Origin: Apis mellifera
Lineage: Eukaryota; Arthropoda; Insecta; Hymenoptera; Apidae
Direction: 5' to 3'
DNA: 64,000 bases
Assembly: GCF_003254395.2 (NCBI RefSeq)
Contig: NC_037652.1
Span: 4,613,001-4,677,000, forward strand
The notes under the pieces are model-generated. The model saw only the letters and a list, made by a program, of their open reading frames with translations, did no database searches and was not told where the DNA came from. The position numbers and the translations under genes are program-made. How positions within the stretch are numbered: position 1 is the stretch's first letter; each line of letters opens with the position of its first letter. Of the stretch, positions 12,197-20,827 are shown in pieces.

Positions 12197-15100
12197 TTCG
12201 ATGCACATCGAACACATCCCGATGATGATTGCCTGGTTGGCTATAATCGTGATATCGTTCGTTCTAAGATAGAAGCAAGAGACGCACGTTCCAAGTCGGA
12301 GGGAATTTCGTGTTGCGCGACCGCACGACCAGCGACAACCACGAGGACGGCCCTGGCCCATTTACCTCTGCCAGAGTCACCAGATACCATCGTGCCGATA
12401 TTGGCCTTTTCAACCACCCCCTCCCCTCGACTCAGCCTCCTTCGCAGCTTGCGTTCTCTCTCTTTCTTCGATTCCTCCAACTCTCTCTCTAGCTCGTGCC
12501 ACCTACGCGATGCCGCGAAAGGTCGCCACGCGATGCCCGCGAGCTGAAGATTCCACGGCTCGCCTCGCCAGTTCCGCGAATTTCCATCCGCTTTTATGCG
12601 AACGTTTTGGCCCTCGCGATATCAATAATAAAGTTTAAATCCGGGGAACCATCCGATTATTTCGAATTATATTTAAAACGCGGTAGAATTTTCTTGTTCT
12701 CGAAAACGTTCAATTCGTGAAAGCTTCGATCGATATTTTCTCTCCCCTCGCTTTGTTAAACGTTTGGATAATCTTAAAATCTCGAGTTCGAGAGTAGCAC
12801 AAATTGAATAAGGATCGTGCATAAAACATCTAATCGCATTTTTATAAGATTAGCATTAAAAAAAAAAGAAGAAGAAAAAAACTTGGCGTTTATGGTAAAC
12901 GCTGAATCATTCTATTCAATAAAACATTATATATATATATCGCAACATTTACATACGATTACACGTTTAATCAATTATATTTACTGTAACGTATGTAATA
13001 ACAATACAATTTTACCGTTAAAAAAGGAATAATAAATATCAAGAGCATGTAATCGATTAAAAGATCGAAAATCGAACAGAGCTCGAGTCTGACCCTTGAC
13101 CCTCGATAATTCTCATCCTTCCATCGAACTTAATGGATCGAACGATCGAGATTCGGATTTCGAAATGGGAAGCAGGAAAAATCGTAAATCTCACGGCCAA
13201 CCTCCTCCAACTTCCGCGGAGCTCAGCTGAGCATTCGTGTTTGACGTAATCGGTCCGCGGATCGATCGGCGCGAACGGAATCGTGTCGGCGCAAGGACAC
13301 CCGGTCGTGCGACGGCCGGCTAGGCGAAACGAGCGATCGATCTCCTTCGAGCCGAGGCAGGCAACGAATTTCCAAACCAACTGCAACGAGGCGAAGAAGG
13401 GCCGGACCCTGGATGGAATGGAATGTCGAATTGAAGCGACCGTCTTCGGGGGAGATAGGGGAGAGAGAGAGACGGCTGGCTCTCCTAGACAGGCCTCTAC
13501 GCGCAAGGTAACGAGCTTAGGGCTGGCCTACATGTGTATAGGAGGGATTCTTTGAGTGTAGGAAGGAGAGAGGTGAACGAACCTCCGAAACTTCGAGCGG
13601 AGGGAAGGAAAGAGTGGAGAGAAAAAAAGTGGATGGCTTCGAGAAAAAAAAAGGGAAAAAAGAAGAGAGAGAGAGAGAGGAACGGAGTGTCTAGGAGGAG
13701 CGAGAGGCGGCCGAGGCTAGATCACGAAAAAGTGAAAGAGAAGGATGGAGAGGGATCTTTCTTTTTTCTTTGTGCTGGAAGAAGCAGATGGAGGAAGAAG
13801 AAGGAAATGGTAAAATAAAGTAAAGAGGATGAAGAAGATGAAGAGTGGTAAACGAGTTCGTTCGATTAATAATTAATCTAACAAATAAATCAGCCGCTTG
13901 TCAACCTTTTATCATATCAATTTGTATCACGTTGTAATTGATCGTAATATTGAACGTTTCTATCGAACAGTGAGAGAGAAAAAAAAAAAATAGCATGTGC
14001 ACACGTCGCAAGAACATGTGTTTCTGTCTCTCTCTCTCTTTTTTACTTGTTGCTGCAAGCGACGATGACGTTGTTCAAGGCTATATATATATATATATTT
14101 GCTATTTTTTTTCTTTCATTCTTTTTCTTCCCTTTTTTGTATTTACTCCGTTTTTTTTTTTTTGGTCGTTGTTATTGTTGTCGCCGCTACTTTGTTTGGA
14201 ACACGGGACACGCATGGATGCGTTGCAAAATGCATTCGATGGCGGAAGAAACGGATCGGCCGTTTAACGCTTATGTAAACTCGTGTAAACGTGTTTCACC
14301 GTTTTTCGCGTCCTCGCGCGATTGCTTGTCGATAAATCATATATCTCTTGTCATGGTACCATACAGAGAGAGAGAGAGAGAAGGACAGGCATCGAATCGA
14401 TTAATTTCCGTTCCTGTCGATACCGGAAATGTTTGGCGTACGGTTTCACAGAAAAATTCGACGCTTTCCCTTTCTTGATTCTTTTAAACTCACGATTCTG
14501 ATATAATATTCCGTCCGAACAAATTATACAAAAATAAATATCCATATTTATAAAGTTTCTCAAGACGCTTTTAAATTTTAATCAAAGAAAGGAAAGTTAT
14601 TTAGATCGATTAGAAGATAATAAATTTCTCCCCTTTATCGCCGGCTCGAGGAGAAGGAGATGAGGAGTCGTGGCCGAGGCCCAAATAAAGTCAAAGCCTT
14701 AGTTTTTCGTGGTTGTATGCGCGCGCGCACTCGCTGTACGTAGGCAGCGGCGCGGATGTGGGGGAGGAGGTGGGATCGAATCGGGCAGCGCGCGCGTCCA
14801 CGTAACCAAATTCAAATCCGGGGGCGCGATTGTTATGCGAGATGCATCGGCCCGTTTCAGATGCCTCGCTGCCAAAATCCGCGGCGGGCCTCGGGTTCGA
14901 TAGCATCGGAGGAGGAGGAGGAGGAGGCGCCTCCTCCGTCGAATGCGTCACCACGAGACTATTGTCCAGATATTCCAACGCGCCTCGTTCGTTCGTTTCT
15001 TCGAAGGAGAACCGCTCTGAATTCTTTTATTTTTTTTTTAGAAGAAAGGATTCAACACGATTAACGCTCCCGTTTGAATCCAAATCTTATTATTAGCGAG

Positions 15101-15540
15101 CCGTGAAGAGAAAACGAGTCTCTCTTTATGTATAAAATATTCAAGTTTTCTTTCTCGAGGGATATTCGATTCGATATTTGGCAAAAATAAGAACGAAACA
15201 TACTTTTTCTCTCTCTCTCTCTCTCTTTCTCTTGGAAGAAACGTAACGAATAAGAATCGAAAGTTGGAAAGCAGAACGAAAGATTGTTATTACTATTATT
15301 ATTATTTTGCGAGGAGACGAGGGACGGAGAGATCAATCCCCGTTTTTTACGTTTGTTTCGCAGAATCCAAAGATCGTCTTACGAGCGCATTAACACCCTG
15401 CATACGCGAGGAAGAGAGCGAAGACGCGACTAATGCGCGGAAAAGAAGGGAAGAAGGAATGCGCGAATATACGCGGGAGAGCGAGAGAGAAACGATTGGC
15501 ATGCAGGTCGCGCGGTATGTTGTCCTAGGTCACGCGTAAT

Positions 15541-15589
<49 letters not shown>

Positions 15590-16507
15590 CCTTACTCTTT
15601 CCCTCTAACCGTCTCCTTTTCCCTCCTCCTCGCCTCATCTCGCGGATGGTGCGCGAGGAAAGAGACGAGCATCTCTCTCCTCTCCTCTTGTCGTTTCTCA
15701 TCTCTCCTCCGCTCGTTTTCTTTTTTTTTTTTTTTTTTTCCCCTCTTTTTCGAGTAACGAGACCACTCGGGGAGAGATGAGACGGGAGAGAGATCCCCTT
15801 GCACATTGTCGCACACGATCCCTTCCCCGGGAGTGGAAGTGATTTACGGATTGATCACGGATTTTCTACGGGATTTCTGCCTTGTTCGTCGCCTTTTACC
15901 TAAACACGCTCGATGAATATCGATTAGCGCGCGGGACGGGACGCGCGGGTACGCGGCGATAAAAATAATTGCGCGATCGCGGGTATACGCGAGGGAGCAG
16001 GGGATCGGCGTACAGTTGAGGATAAAATTACACGGACCGTTTCTTTCTTTCTTTCTTTTCCTCGTCCTTTCGAAGGATCGAATCCCTGTCATCGATCATG
16101 AATTATCGATTAAATAACGAAGTCAACGAGAGTCTAACCGCATCGAATCTAAATTTTTCCTTTGCTCTGGAGATCGACGAATCCCTCGACCCGTTCCTTC
16201 CACGCCAAAGGGGGGGACGGACGGGTGCGTGGCGAGCGTTGCACTTGCTGGAGCGAGCGGTGTGCACGACCGGTTCGCGAAATTTTCGCCTGAGTTTCCC
16301 GCCACCGGGCGAGCGAAAACGATGGTTCACCGGGCGGGCGAAAAGGCGGCAGGAGCGAGAGAGGAGCGCGAGAGAGAGAGAGAGAGAGCCGGGGCGGGCC
16401 GGTACGGGCGTACCAACAACGATCGCTTATTCGGTTGACGAGGAGGGCACGATTGGTCGGCGCGCGCGCGCGACCGGGACGGTGAATGCCCAAAACTCAG
16501 CTTGGTG
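12197..16507. other. gene-free sequence with several CpG-rich patches
   Basis: CG-rich patches lie at 12280-12600, 13080-13510, 14720-14960 and 15900-16500. AT-rich DNA lies at 12600-13060 and 13850-14180. There is a TA run at 14081-14097 and a poly-T at 15720-15739. I see no exon or recognisable element. Confidence 0.5.
15545..15585. repeat. (CT)20 microsatellite
   Basis: An uninterrupted CT dinucleotide run of about 41 bp. It is followed by CT-rich sequence and a T-run at about 15720-15739. Confidence 0.95.
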
Positions 16508-16558
16508 TCAATGAACTCGGCCATGTGAGGAGTCGGACGGAGAGGAGGCCTCCTCGGG

Positions 16559-16567
16559 CTTATATAC
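16559..16567 (-). promoter_or_regulatory. TATA element (GTATATAAG) of a possible minus-strand promoter
   Basis: The minus strand reads gcagagTATATAAGcccgagg in CG-rich surroundings, a near-perfect TATA box. A TCACAT initiator-like site follows about 40 nt downstream near 16526, and an ATG (MAEFIDTKLSFGH...) starts at 16524. The spacing is slightly long for a classical TATA-initiator pair. It is on the mlpt strand but about 2 kb downstream of it, so it would drive a separate transcript. Confidence 0.35.
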
Positions 16568-17618
16568 TCTGCTATCGGGGTCTTGTCTTTCCCATGGAAC
16601 CAAGACTAATTTCGTGACTTTGCGAAAGCCTCCGGGCGACCAGGAAGTGCACCCGTCCGCTTCCTCCTCGAAATCTCGCCCCATCGAGTTTATGGGCCAA
16701 CCCCTTGTCATTTATTTATTCGCTCGTTTATATTTCTCGAACGACGCTTTCGTCCCGTTTTAGGAGTCGCGTAATCCTAATGGAGAAGTCTCTAGATCGT
16801 AGGAAAAAGAAAAAAAAAAAAAGGAAGGATAAAATTGTGCGCGAATGGAGCAAGAGCTCGGTTGGTGGGGAGGGAGAGATCCTAGCCAGAAGTTCCCCTA
16901 ATTACGCGCGCGGCAACGACATATTTGGCTGTGTACCTGTGCCGACAGAGAAGAAGAGAGAGGTGAACGTTCTAGACCGACTGGCGAGGCACCTGCTCGT
17001 AACCGCGACAAGAAAACCGGCGAACGATACTCGTCTCTTTGCTCTCCACTTTTGCCACGTACAAAACGTCTTTCCGATTCTTTCCTTCCTTCCTTCCTTC
17101 CTTTCTTTCCTTCTTCTTAAAGTAAAAAAAAAAAAAAAATGAATTTCCAAGCGCGCGGTATTTATAAATTTTTATTATCGTCGTCGAAAATTACGTCCCT
17201 AATTCTTTGAACGAATAAAAAATTGAGATTAAAAAATCGTGAAAATAGGTCAGAGATTCTTGGCTCCGCTGGAGAAATACGCATGGATTTTCTAAACGAA
17301 AGAAATGGAAGAGGAAGAAGAAAAAAATTCGACCTGGTCAAATTTGGTAGGTCAGGAAGATTCTCTATGCTCTGCGACGGATTTACCGTGTATTATTTAA
17401 GCGTGAACGTGACGTAACGCGAAGAAATCGGACAGCCGGGCTCTCTCCCCCCGCTCTTCCTCCCCCCTCGAAGGCAGCGTGTTCGTTTTTAACCGGCTAC
17501 CTCTTCTCTTCTCTCTTTCTCTCTCTCTCTTCCTCTCACTCACTCACTCTCTCTCTCTTTCTCTCCCGTTTTGAGTCGCCGGTCACGCCGCGGGTCAGCG
17601 AATCTTCGAAGGAGGAAT

Positions 17619-17653
17619 ACCTCCCTTCTTTTGCAACTTGTGCAAAAGGAGGT
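17619..17653. repeat. 13-bp inverted repeat with a 4-nt bulge
   Basis: ACCTCC-cttc-TTTTGCA pairs with TGCAAAAGGAGGT around a 5-nt loop (acttg). It lies about 220 bp before the candidate exon at 17877 and about 1 kb 3' of mlpt. Confidence 0.45.
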
Positions 17654-17876
17654 AGCCTCGCACGCAGAGGTTGAACGCAGAGGCAGAGGAGGAGAGGAAA
17701 GAGAGCCGAAAGAGAAGTAGTCGCGATTCGATTGCATCACGATATTATCGCGATATATTCCATATCTCTTTCGTCCAAACTTTGTCGACAAAGGAACAAA
17801 GATTCGATCCGTCAGAATCTCGAGTCGAAGAAAAGAAAAAGGAAAAAAAGAAGCAACAACGTTCACCAACGATACG

Positions 17877-17952
17877 ATGAAAATTTTTCGGAAGAATCAC
17901 GGTCATTGGTTAAACGATCGAGGAGAACACGGCTACCATATGTCAGGGCACG
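17877..17952 (+). CDS. possible first coding exon (MKIFRKNHGHW...)
   Basis: An ATG in the context gatacgATGA opens 25 codons plus one base, ending in a consensus donor cacg|gtgagt. The peptide begins MKIFRKNHGHWLNDRG and is rich in His and Gly, with balanced composition unlike the simple-sequence ORFs around it. The frame runs on to a stop at 18059. I do not recognise the protein and see no matching downstream exon within the window, so it would be the start of a gene with a long first intron. Chance occurrence cannot be excluded. Confidence 0.3.
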
Positions 17953-18224
17953 GTGAGTATTACATAAGCGAGGACTACAGGTGGATTCGTTCCTATCGAC
18001 GGCGCATCTATCGATCTACAGTGATTTATCCAAGTTTAATCGCGGTGATAAATAAATAACAAAATAGGGAGGACAGAATTTTGCGCGAAAGGAGTGGATG
18101 AAGGAAAGAGAGAGAGAAAAAAAACGAGATTCGAAGGCTCGATCGATGAGCAGAGGAGAGAAAGGAAAAGAGGAGACGGAACGGAGATGAGTCGCTCTAT
18201 AAATACGAGTAATTAACGGACTAA

Positions 18225-18225
18225 G

Positions 18226-18257
<32 letters not shown>
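18225..18257. repeat. (CTAA)8 microsatellite
   Basis: Eight tandem CTAA units follow a TATAAATA on the plus strand at 18198-18205. CTAAC units resemble branch-point sequence and are followed by ctctctgttaggcgcag, an acceptor-like stretch. Confidence 0.9.
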
Positions 18258-18554
18258 CTCTCTGTTAGGCGCAGGCAGTGACAGTCTCCGAGCGGGTTCA
18301 TTGATGAGTCTTGAGATCCAACGTGAACGGCGGACGATGTCTTCCCTTCCGTATGTGGATGCTCCACTCGGTTCTCCTCAGATTCGAGGTCGAGGTCTCC
18401 TCTCTACCCCTCACTCGTCTACCCATCGTCGACGACGCACCTCAACTCAACTTTTCCAACCTCCTCTTCTTCCCCCTTTTCCACCTTCTTCCACTCCCCT
18501 CCGATTATAATCTCCTCCGATTCGATTAATTAGAGAAGCTTCTCCCTTCGCGGA

Positions 18555-18611
18555 CGAAGAGAGGGAGTGAGAAAGAAGAAGAAGAGAGAGAGAGAGAGAG
18601 AAAGAGAGGGA

Positions 18612-18645
<34 letters not shown>
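18555..18645. repeat. (GA)n microsatellite next to mlpt peptide 4
   Basis: Runs of GA/GAA occupy 18583-18600 and 18614-18643 with interruptions. On the mlpt strand this is a CT tract directly after the last small-ORF stop. Confidence 0.95.
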
Positions 18646-18646
<1 letters not shown>

Positions 18647-18688
18647 TCAATACTGGCCGGTTGGATCGAGGCCCGTGCTGGCAGCCAT
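18647..18688 (-). CDS. mlpt: mlpt small peptide 4 (13 aa, LDPTGQY)
   Basis: The fourth ORF reads MAASTGLDPTGQY and then TGA, and has the longest lead (six residues) before the motif. The start context is cgcgacATGG, with G at -3 and G at +4. A CT-rich tract (GA repeats on the plus strand, 18555-18645) begins immediately after the stop, so the 3' untranslated region opens with simple sequence. An upstream in-frame reading extends to 18895 without a stop, but its composition is low-complexity. The ATG at 18688 matches the position of the starts in the other three copies, so I chose it. Confidence 0.92.
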   Translation of the reverse strand: MAASTGLDPTGQY

Positions 18689-18785
18689 GTCGCGACCTTG
18701 AGGTATCTCTTCCTCGACTCCACACGATCGACTTCCTCGCCTCTTCCGGAATCCTCCTCCTCGACCTACCTCCACTTCCCTTCCT

Positions 18786-18818
18786 TCAGTACTGACCGGT
18801 CGGATCGAGTCCAGCCAT
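18786..18818 (-). CDS. mlpt: mlpt small peptide 3 (10 aa, LDPTGQY)
   Basis: The third ORF reads MAGLDPTGQY and then TGA, and is the shortest of the four. The start context is gaggaacATGG, with A at -3 and G at +4. It uses CTC-GAT-CCG-ACC-GGT-CAG-TAC, which differs from the other copies at several third positions. It lies 314 bp downstream of peptide 2 and 97 bp upstream of peptide 4. Confidence 0.92.
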   Translation of the reverse strand: MAGLDPTGQY

Positions 18819-19132
18819 GTTCCTCTCTTCGCCGGGATGCGTCCCCTCACGATGCGCGATGATAAATAATCGAACTCGACACGGAAACTGGCCACGGATA
18901 TTTTTCCTTTCTTTTCTTTTTTTTTTTTCTTCTTCTTCTTCTCTCGATCGGCTATCTTCTCTCCGGTTTCTTCCCCGTGTACACGCGCTCTCTTATAATA
19001 CGGCTCGTTCGTGTGGTGTTCCTGACGGTTGTGATGGTGGTGGTGGTGGTGATGATGCCGATAGTGGTGGTGGTGGTGGCGATGGCGACGGCGGTGGGGG
19101 GGAAAGCGGCTCTTCTGGTTTCCTCTCTGTGT

Positions 19133-19168
19133 TCAGTAGAGCCCGGTGGGGTCCAATCCAGTTGCCAT
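19133..19168 (-). CDS. mlpt: mlpt small peptide 2 (11 aa, LDPTGLY variant)
   Basis: The second ORF reads MATGLDPTGLY and then TGA. It is the only copy with Leu in place of Gln before the final Tyr, a position known to vary in the family (LDPTGxY). The start context is gacatcATGG, with A at -3 and G at +4. A (GGT)n/(GAT)n block of about 60 bp follows on the 3' side (roughly 19030-19100). The sense codons for the motif differ from copy 1 (TTG-GAC-CCC-ACC-GGG against TTG-GAC-CCT-ACC-GGC). Third-position differences with the peptide kept suggest protein-level selection. Confidence 0.92.
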   Translation of the reverse strand: MATGLDPTGLY

Positions 19169-19284
19169 GATGTCAACCGATGATGTCGAACTGTCACTCG
19201 AATCGAACTGAGAATCGAATCGAATCGGTCGGTCCGTGATTTATCCTCCCCGGAAAGATAGAAAGATGCGGAATCCAAGCGGTT

Positions 19285-19320
19285 TCAATACTGGCCGGTA
19301 GGGTCCAACTGGCGAGCCAT
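19285..19320 (-). CDS. mlpt: mlpt small peptide 1 (11 aa, LDPTGQY)
   Basis: This is the first small ORF of the cluster in transcript order. It reads MARQLDPTGQY and then TGA. The start context is gagagatATGG, with G at -3 and G at +4. The whole peptide is the family motif plus a four-residue lead, so there is no room for a signal peptide or domain. The related fly peptides are cytosolic and non-secreted by established work. It lies 116 bp upstream of the next ORF. The LDPTGQY ending matches the canonical core exactly. Confidence 0.92.
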   Translation of the reverse strand: MARQLDPTGQY

Positions 19321-20300
19321 ATCTCTCCACCCTAGCTAATCCTCTCGAGACGTTCTCCACCGGAGGGAGAGGGGGGCGGGGGAGGGGGGAGGCCTCCAAG
19401 GGAGGGGACCAAATTCGACCTCTCGTCGCGACGATCCTCTCTGTCCTGTCGGTGCGTGATCTCTCTCTCTCTCACTGCTCGCTCGTCAAACGGCGACGAG
19501 CTTTTTCGACCTTCGTCGAGAAACTACTTTTCGCGGCGACGGAGAGCGAAGGAAGAGAAAAGGGAGGAGAAGGAAAGGAACGGGGGGAGGGGCAAAAAAA
19601 AAAAGAAGGAGAAGAAAAACAAAAAAAAAAACGGCGACGGCTGGCTGCCAATCGCTCGGATGCACACGCCGCACGACCCGCGTTTCGGACTACACTCCGC
19701 GAGCCGATGAATCCGCACGGCCACGATCCACGGGCCAGTGGACGGAACACGGAGCACGGTTGTGAGAAACGTTGCCGAGAGAACAGAATACCGAACCGAT
19801 ACCGAGGGGATCTCGTAGCCGAGAAAGAAACGGGAGGCGGGAGGAATGATAGGAAGGAGGAAAAAGAAAGGAGGGGAGGAGAGAGGGGAGAGAGAGAGAG
19901 AGAGGAAGAGAGAGAGAGGAAAAGAAAGAGAGAGAGAGGAAAAGAGAGAAAGAGAGAAAGAGAGAGAGAAAGGGAGAGAGAGAAAAAAAAAAGGAAGAAA
20001 TGAATGGAGAAAGTGTCGAAAAAAAAAAAAAGACCAGCTGCTGTGTGCGTGACCGTGCCCCACAGAGCTCTGACAGCTCCACGGCGAGTGGCCTCGCTTA
20101 AGTCTTGGCTGACCCCCACTTGCTCGACCGGGGGCGACGCTGATTGGTCGACGCCACCGGCTACACCGGCAATCGGCACTACGATCAAGCTTTCGGAAAA
20201 TTTCCCCCGATATATCGTCCGGACGAGCCCAACCCCCACGAGTGTGCCGTGCCGGGGCCCAATCCAACGTGGGGAGGAAAGTGGGATTCGTTGGTCACTC
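19321..20300 (-). promoter_or_regulatory. mlpt: probable 5' leader and promoter region of mlpt
   Basis: This is the kilobase 5' of the first small ORF. It contains the purine tract at 19846-19990 and a CpG-dense part at 20040-20290. A CCAAT box on the minus strand (cgaccaatcagcg) lies near 20133. No TATA box is evident and I cannot place the start site. No long ORF with protein-like composition is present, in line with a transcript whose only coding capacity is the small ORFs. Confidence 0.35.
19846..19990. repeat. interrupted GA/GAAA purine tract
   Basis: About 145 bp of nearly pure purine on the plus strand. Long ORFs here on both strands (Arg/Glu-rich or Leu/Ser/Phe-rich) come from this composition. 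Confidence 0.9.
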
Positions 20301-20305
20301 GAGGA

Positions 20306-20308
<3 letters not shown>

Positions 20309-20348
<40 letters not shown>
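20309..20348. repeat. (GA)n microsatellite
   Basis: GA dinucleotides for about 30 bp, then AAAGAGAGAGA. Confidence 0.95.
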
Positions 20349-20350
<2 letters not shown>

Positions 20351-20785
20351 CTTCCGAACGGTGGACGCTCCTCCCGGGGTTCCAGCAGAATATTTTCACG
20401 AACGATTGGACGAGGTGGGACTGCTCGTCGCTTCAAGGGACGGGATAAATTTTCGCGGTCGAAATATTAGAATTTCCTTCTTAGGGGATGTGTTAAGTAA
20501 ATTATTTTTCATTCGAATAATGTACGGATATCGATCGATTCGATGGAAGATAGAAACTCGAGTTGGAGAGAAGAAGAATCGTTTTTGCGGTAAGATACGG
20601 TAAATTTTTTTAAAAATTCTAAAAAAAAGAAAAATGCAATTCTTTGTTCGAAGAAATCTGTATCTCTCTTTTCCTTTTTTCTTTTCCCCTCGAACGAATA
20701 AAGTTAAACTTTATCTAAAAAGTTTCACCAAGAATAATAATAAAGGAATTACTCGAGAAAAGATGGTGGAATGGTAACAGTGCCA

Positions 20786-20827
20786 CGTAGAAGAGCGTCA
20801 GCCATTTTTGGCTGATTTTTCTCTACG
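20786..20827. repeat. two-part hairpin upstream of mlpt
   Basis: TCAGCCA-tttt-TGGCTGA forms a perfect 7-bp inner stem, and CGTAG/CTACG closes the base across a loose internal loop. It lies about 1.5 kb 5' of the first mlpt small ORF on the minus strand. Confidence 0.4.

Larger units (their letters stand above)
16712..18554. other. sequence 3' of mlpt
   Basis: Contains a poly-A run at about 17126-17140, CT-rich tracts at 17505-17570, the hairpin at 17619, the candidate exon at 17877, a plus-strand TATAAATA at 18198-18205 and the CTAA repeat. Minus-strand ATTAAA (18040-18035) and AATAAA (17176-17171) are possible ends of the mlpt transcript. Confidence 0.45.
18647..19320 (-). other. mlpt: mille-pattes / tarsal-less (tal/pri) polycistronic small-peptide locus
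   Basis: Four small ORFs lie in a row on the minus strand within 674 bp, starting at 19320, 19168, 18818 and 18688. All begin ATG-GCN and end with LDPTGQY or LDPTGLY followed at once by TGA. In insects this motif defines the tal/pri/mlpt peptides. They are translated from one mRNA with no long ORF and trigger proteasome-dependent conversion of the transcription factor Shavenbaby/Ovo from repressor to activator. They act in leg and epidermal patterning, and in segmentation in Tribolium. All four starts have a purine at -3 and G at +4. Spacers are trinucleotide (GGT/GAT) and GA repeats. The transcript ends are not resolved: ATTAAA at 18040-18035 and AATAAA at 17176-17171 are possible poly(A) signals, and no clear TATA box was found upstream. 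The family call rests on motif, number, order and clustering. Confidence 0.93.

Noticed and set aside
19472..20267. Two overlapping minus-strand ORFs of 247 and 255 codons
   Set aside because: They are driven by the GA/CT tract (long Ser-Leu-Phe runs). Both overlap in different frames with the same low-complexity composition, so neither is a credible protein.
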